Shown here: piece by piece, positions 45,679 through 47,141 of the stretch
Numbering within the stretch: the first letter of the stretch is position 1
Layout of the letters: the number at the start of each line of letters is the position of its first letter
Program-made: the position numbers and the translations under genes
The notes under the pieces: generated by a model
What the model saw: the letters and a program-made list of their open reading frames with translations, nothing else
What the model was told of the DNA's origin: nothing
The model's database searches: none
Source of the DNA: an uncultured Rubritalea sp.
GTDB lineage: Bacteria > Verrucomicrobiota > Verrucomicrobiia > Verrucomicrobiales > Akkermansiaceae
Direction of reading: 5' to 3'
Assembly: GCA_937981665.1 (NCBI GenBank)
Contig: CALJOJ010000008.1
Location: 1-47,141, forward strand
Length of the DNA stretch: 47,141 nucleotides

Positions 45679-46889
45679 TGACTACTCGAAAAACTATCAT
45701 TATAGGGTTATTAAATATTTCTATGAGACGCTTATTTTATTTGATTTTGTTTATGTGCGCATTAGGGAGTAGTACTGCACAGATCGGGAATAACAAGCTG
45801 CCGCTTATTGACCCAGCTGCACCACTTCCTCAAGCTCTTAGTGATGCTGAGATTAAGAAGTTGACAGCTAGTGTGGATAGGGGGCTAGCAGCTCTAGCTA
45901 AGATGCAATTAGATGACGGTGGATTTCCTGCAGCTGATTACACTAAGCCTGCTATCACTTCTTTCGCTATAATGGCGTTCCTTTCAAGAGGTCATTTACC
46001 AGGTGAGGGGCTGTATGGTAAGCAACTTGATAAAGCCTTGGATTATGTTTTATCTGTGCAGAAAAAAAGTGGGTTATTCGCGTTTAGTGAGATTAATTAT
46101 AAAGAGATTAACGTCATTCCTTCACATGATATCTATAATGGTGGTGGTGCCGCTAAAACATATTGCCATGCAATCTGTATGTTAATGCTAGGGGAAGTAT
46201 ATGGAATCACTGAACACCAGCGGGCTCTTAGAATTAGAGAAAGTATAGAAAAAGGGTTTAAGTGTACTCTTGAAATTTGGGATGTAAGGAAAGGGAAAAA
46301 AGAAGATGACGGAGGTTTTCGCTATATTCGTCCGTGGAGAGATAGGTCTGAAGGTGATGCGTCAATCACTGGCTGGCATGCAGCGTCACTAAGATCTATT
46401 AGTAACGCTGGATTTGATGTTCCGGAGAAGGTAATGGATCGGATTGCTAATTATGTACTGCGAAACCAAGCTGAGGATGGTGGCTTTCGCTATACTTCTA
46501 ATACAGCTAAAAGCTCCATGATTATGACTGCTGCAGGTACTTTGTGTTTAGCGCTCGCAGGAGAACATAAACACCCGGCTCTAGTGAAATCTTCCGTTTA
46601 CATGAGTTCATTTTCAGCAAATGGTAAAGACTCGTTTCTTTCACATTCTAATCGGTATTACCCTTACTATACCTGTTATTACGTAACTCAGGCATCTATC
46701 CAGATGGGTGGGCAACTATGGGTGAAGTGTATGAAAGAAACATACAAGAGCTTGCTCCCTATGCAAGAGGCTACAGGGTTATGGCCATGTGTGGGAAGTG
46801 CGGCGAAATATGGGTCAGCTTACTCTACTTCTCTAGCGATCATCGGTCTTACTCCTTGCATCAAAATTCTGCCAATTTATCAAAGATAA
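45678..46889 (+). CDS. Secreted alpha-toroid protein 3
   Basis: This 403-residue protein is the third and most divergent paralogue. Its signal sequence is MRRLFYLILFMCALGSSTAQ after an in-frame N-terminal extension; ATG 45723 may be the real start. It shares DDGGFPAADYTK, FRYIRPWRD, QAEDGGFRYTS, YYPYYTCYYVTQASIQMGG and the LPIYQR ending. It is the last gene of the operon, and a hairpin follows. Confidence 0.8.
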   Translation: MTTRKTIIIGLLNISMRRLFYLILFMCALGSSTAQIGNNKLPLIDPAAPLPQALSDAEIKKLTASVDRGLAALAKMQLDDGGFPAADYTKPAITSFAIMAFLSRGHLPGEGLYGKQLDKALDYVLSVQKKSGLFAFSEINYKEINVIPSHDIYNGGGAAKTYCHAICMLMLGEVYGITEHQRALRIRESIEKGFKCTLEIWDVRKGKKEDDGGFRYIRPWRDRSEGDASITGWHAASLRSISNAGFDVPEKVMDRIANYVLRNQAEDGGFRYTSNTAKSSMIMTAAGTLCLALAGEHKHPALVKSSVYMSSFSANGKDSFLSHSNRYYPYYTCYYVTQASIQMGGQLWVKCMKETYKSLLPMQEATGLWPCVGSAAKYGSAYSTSLAIIGLTPCIKILPIYQR

Positions 46890-46892
46890 TAT

Positions 46893-46966
46893 AAAAAAGC
46901 CCTGTTAGAAGGTAAGCGTCTTAAAACTGGCCTAATACCATTTCTTAAAATAAAAAGGGCTTTTTT
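46893..46966. terminator. AAAAAAGCCC/GGGCTTTTTT stem after the toroid genes
   Basis: A 10-bp stem (46893-46902 with 46957-46966) brackets a 54-nt loop and is followed by T residues. It may be the operon terminator. It could instead lie in the end of the IS630-like element that begins just after, so the call is open. Confidence 0.5.
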
Positions 46967-46990
46967 TATAGTGTGTGTTAAGCTCAATTC

Positions 46991-47141
46991 ATGGCAAGAA
47001 AACGTGGAAAAATAGACAACCGTAACGAAGTTGATAAAGTGATGCTTCTCTACAAAACTGAAAAAGTAGCATGGAAAAAAGAAAGACTTCTCGCTATAAA
47101 ATTATTGTTAGAAACTGATAAAAGTTATGATGAAGTTGCAG
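46991..47141 (+). mobile_element. IS630-like transposase, N-terminal part
   Basis: The frame from ATG 46991 reads MARKRGKIDNRNEV and then KVMLLYKTEKVAWKKERLLAIKLLLETDKSYDEVA. It runs off the window at 50 codons. The helical, basic start resembles the N-terminal helix-turn-helix of IS630-type transposases. The assignment is a pattern match on a short piece. Confidence 0.5.

Noticed and set aside
43259-46889. Toroid genes as squalene-hopene cyclases
   Set aside because: They carry signal peptides and lack the DxDD-type acid motif.
1-47141. CRISPR arrays, tRNA or rRNA genes
   Set aside because: No regularly spaced repeats and no tRNA or rRNA sequence were recognised by eye in the gaps.

Overview
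The window looks like a chromosomal segment of a Verrucomicrobiota-type (PVC superphylum) bacterium. The evidence is indirect: moderate-to-low GC, weak Shine-Dalgarno sites, a long Bacteroidetes/PVC-like PurF, and an operon pairing MoxR, DUF58, BatA/VWA and DUF4175-like proteins with secreted alpha-toroid proteins whose motifs I associate with planctomycetes. No rRNA, tRNA or CRISPR was seen.

Layout. 1-6190 is accessory: the C-terminal part of a type III-restriction-like helicase, an AAA/DUF4143 ATPase with a small partner, a 55-codon minus-strand ORF, a DUF5718-like protein, an AlkB-family dioxygenase, and an overlapping two-gene module with a nucleotidyltransferase-like protein. 6216-13145 is mostly on the minus strand: purM-purF, cynS (cyanase), a formate/nitrite-type transporter, and rpsB-tsf. 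13423-30627 is mainly core metabolism: a nitroreductase, uvrC, an acyltransferase, pheT, efp, metX, a SenB-like glycosyltransferase, cspA, ilvD, a polysaccharide deacetylase, a dynamin-like GTPase, a beta-lactamase-fold protein and an amidohydrolase. 30659-31363 is a DUF4328 gene broken by an amber codon. 31643-46889 is one long operon: MoxR, DUF58, two VWA membrane proteins, a DUF4175-like coiled-coil giant, a coiled-coil protein and three tandem secreted alpha-toroid paralogues. The window ends inside an IS630-like transposase.

The most unusual item is at 25116-25742. It is a 208-codon lipoprotein gene with two in-frame UGA codons, residues 69 and 145. Each UGA is followed 12-14 nt later by a small hairpin with G at the second loop position, as expected for bacterial SECIS elements. 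The product would be a lipid-anchored periplasmic or outer-membrane protein with two heavy-metal-associated-like domains, each carrying a selenocysteine. A SenB-like gene (selenosugar synthase family) lies about 3 kb upstream, which is consistent with selenium use.

A second place of interest is 41769-41816. There the DUF4175-like ORF and the next ORF share one frame, separated by two UGA codons spaced U-G-G-U, and the downstream gene has only a poor TTG start.
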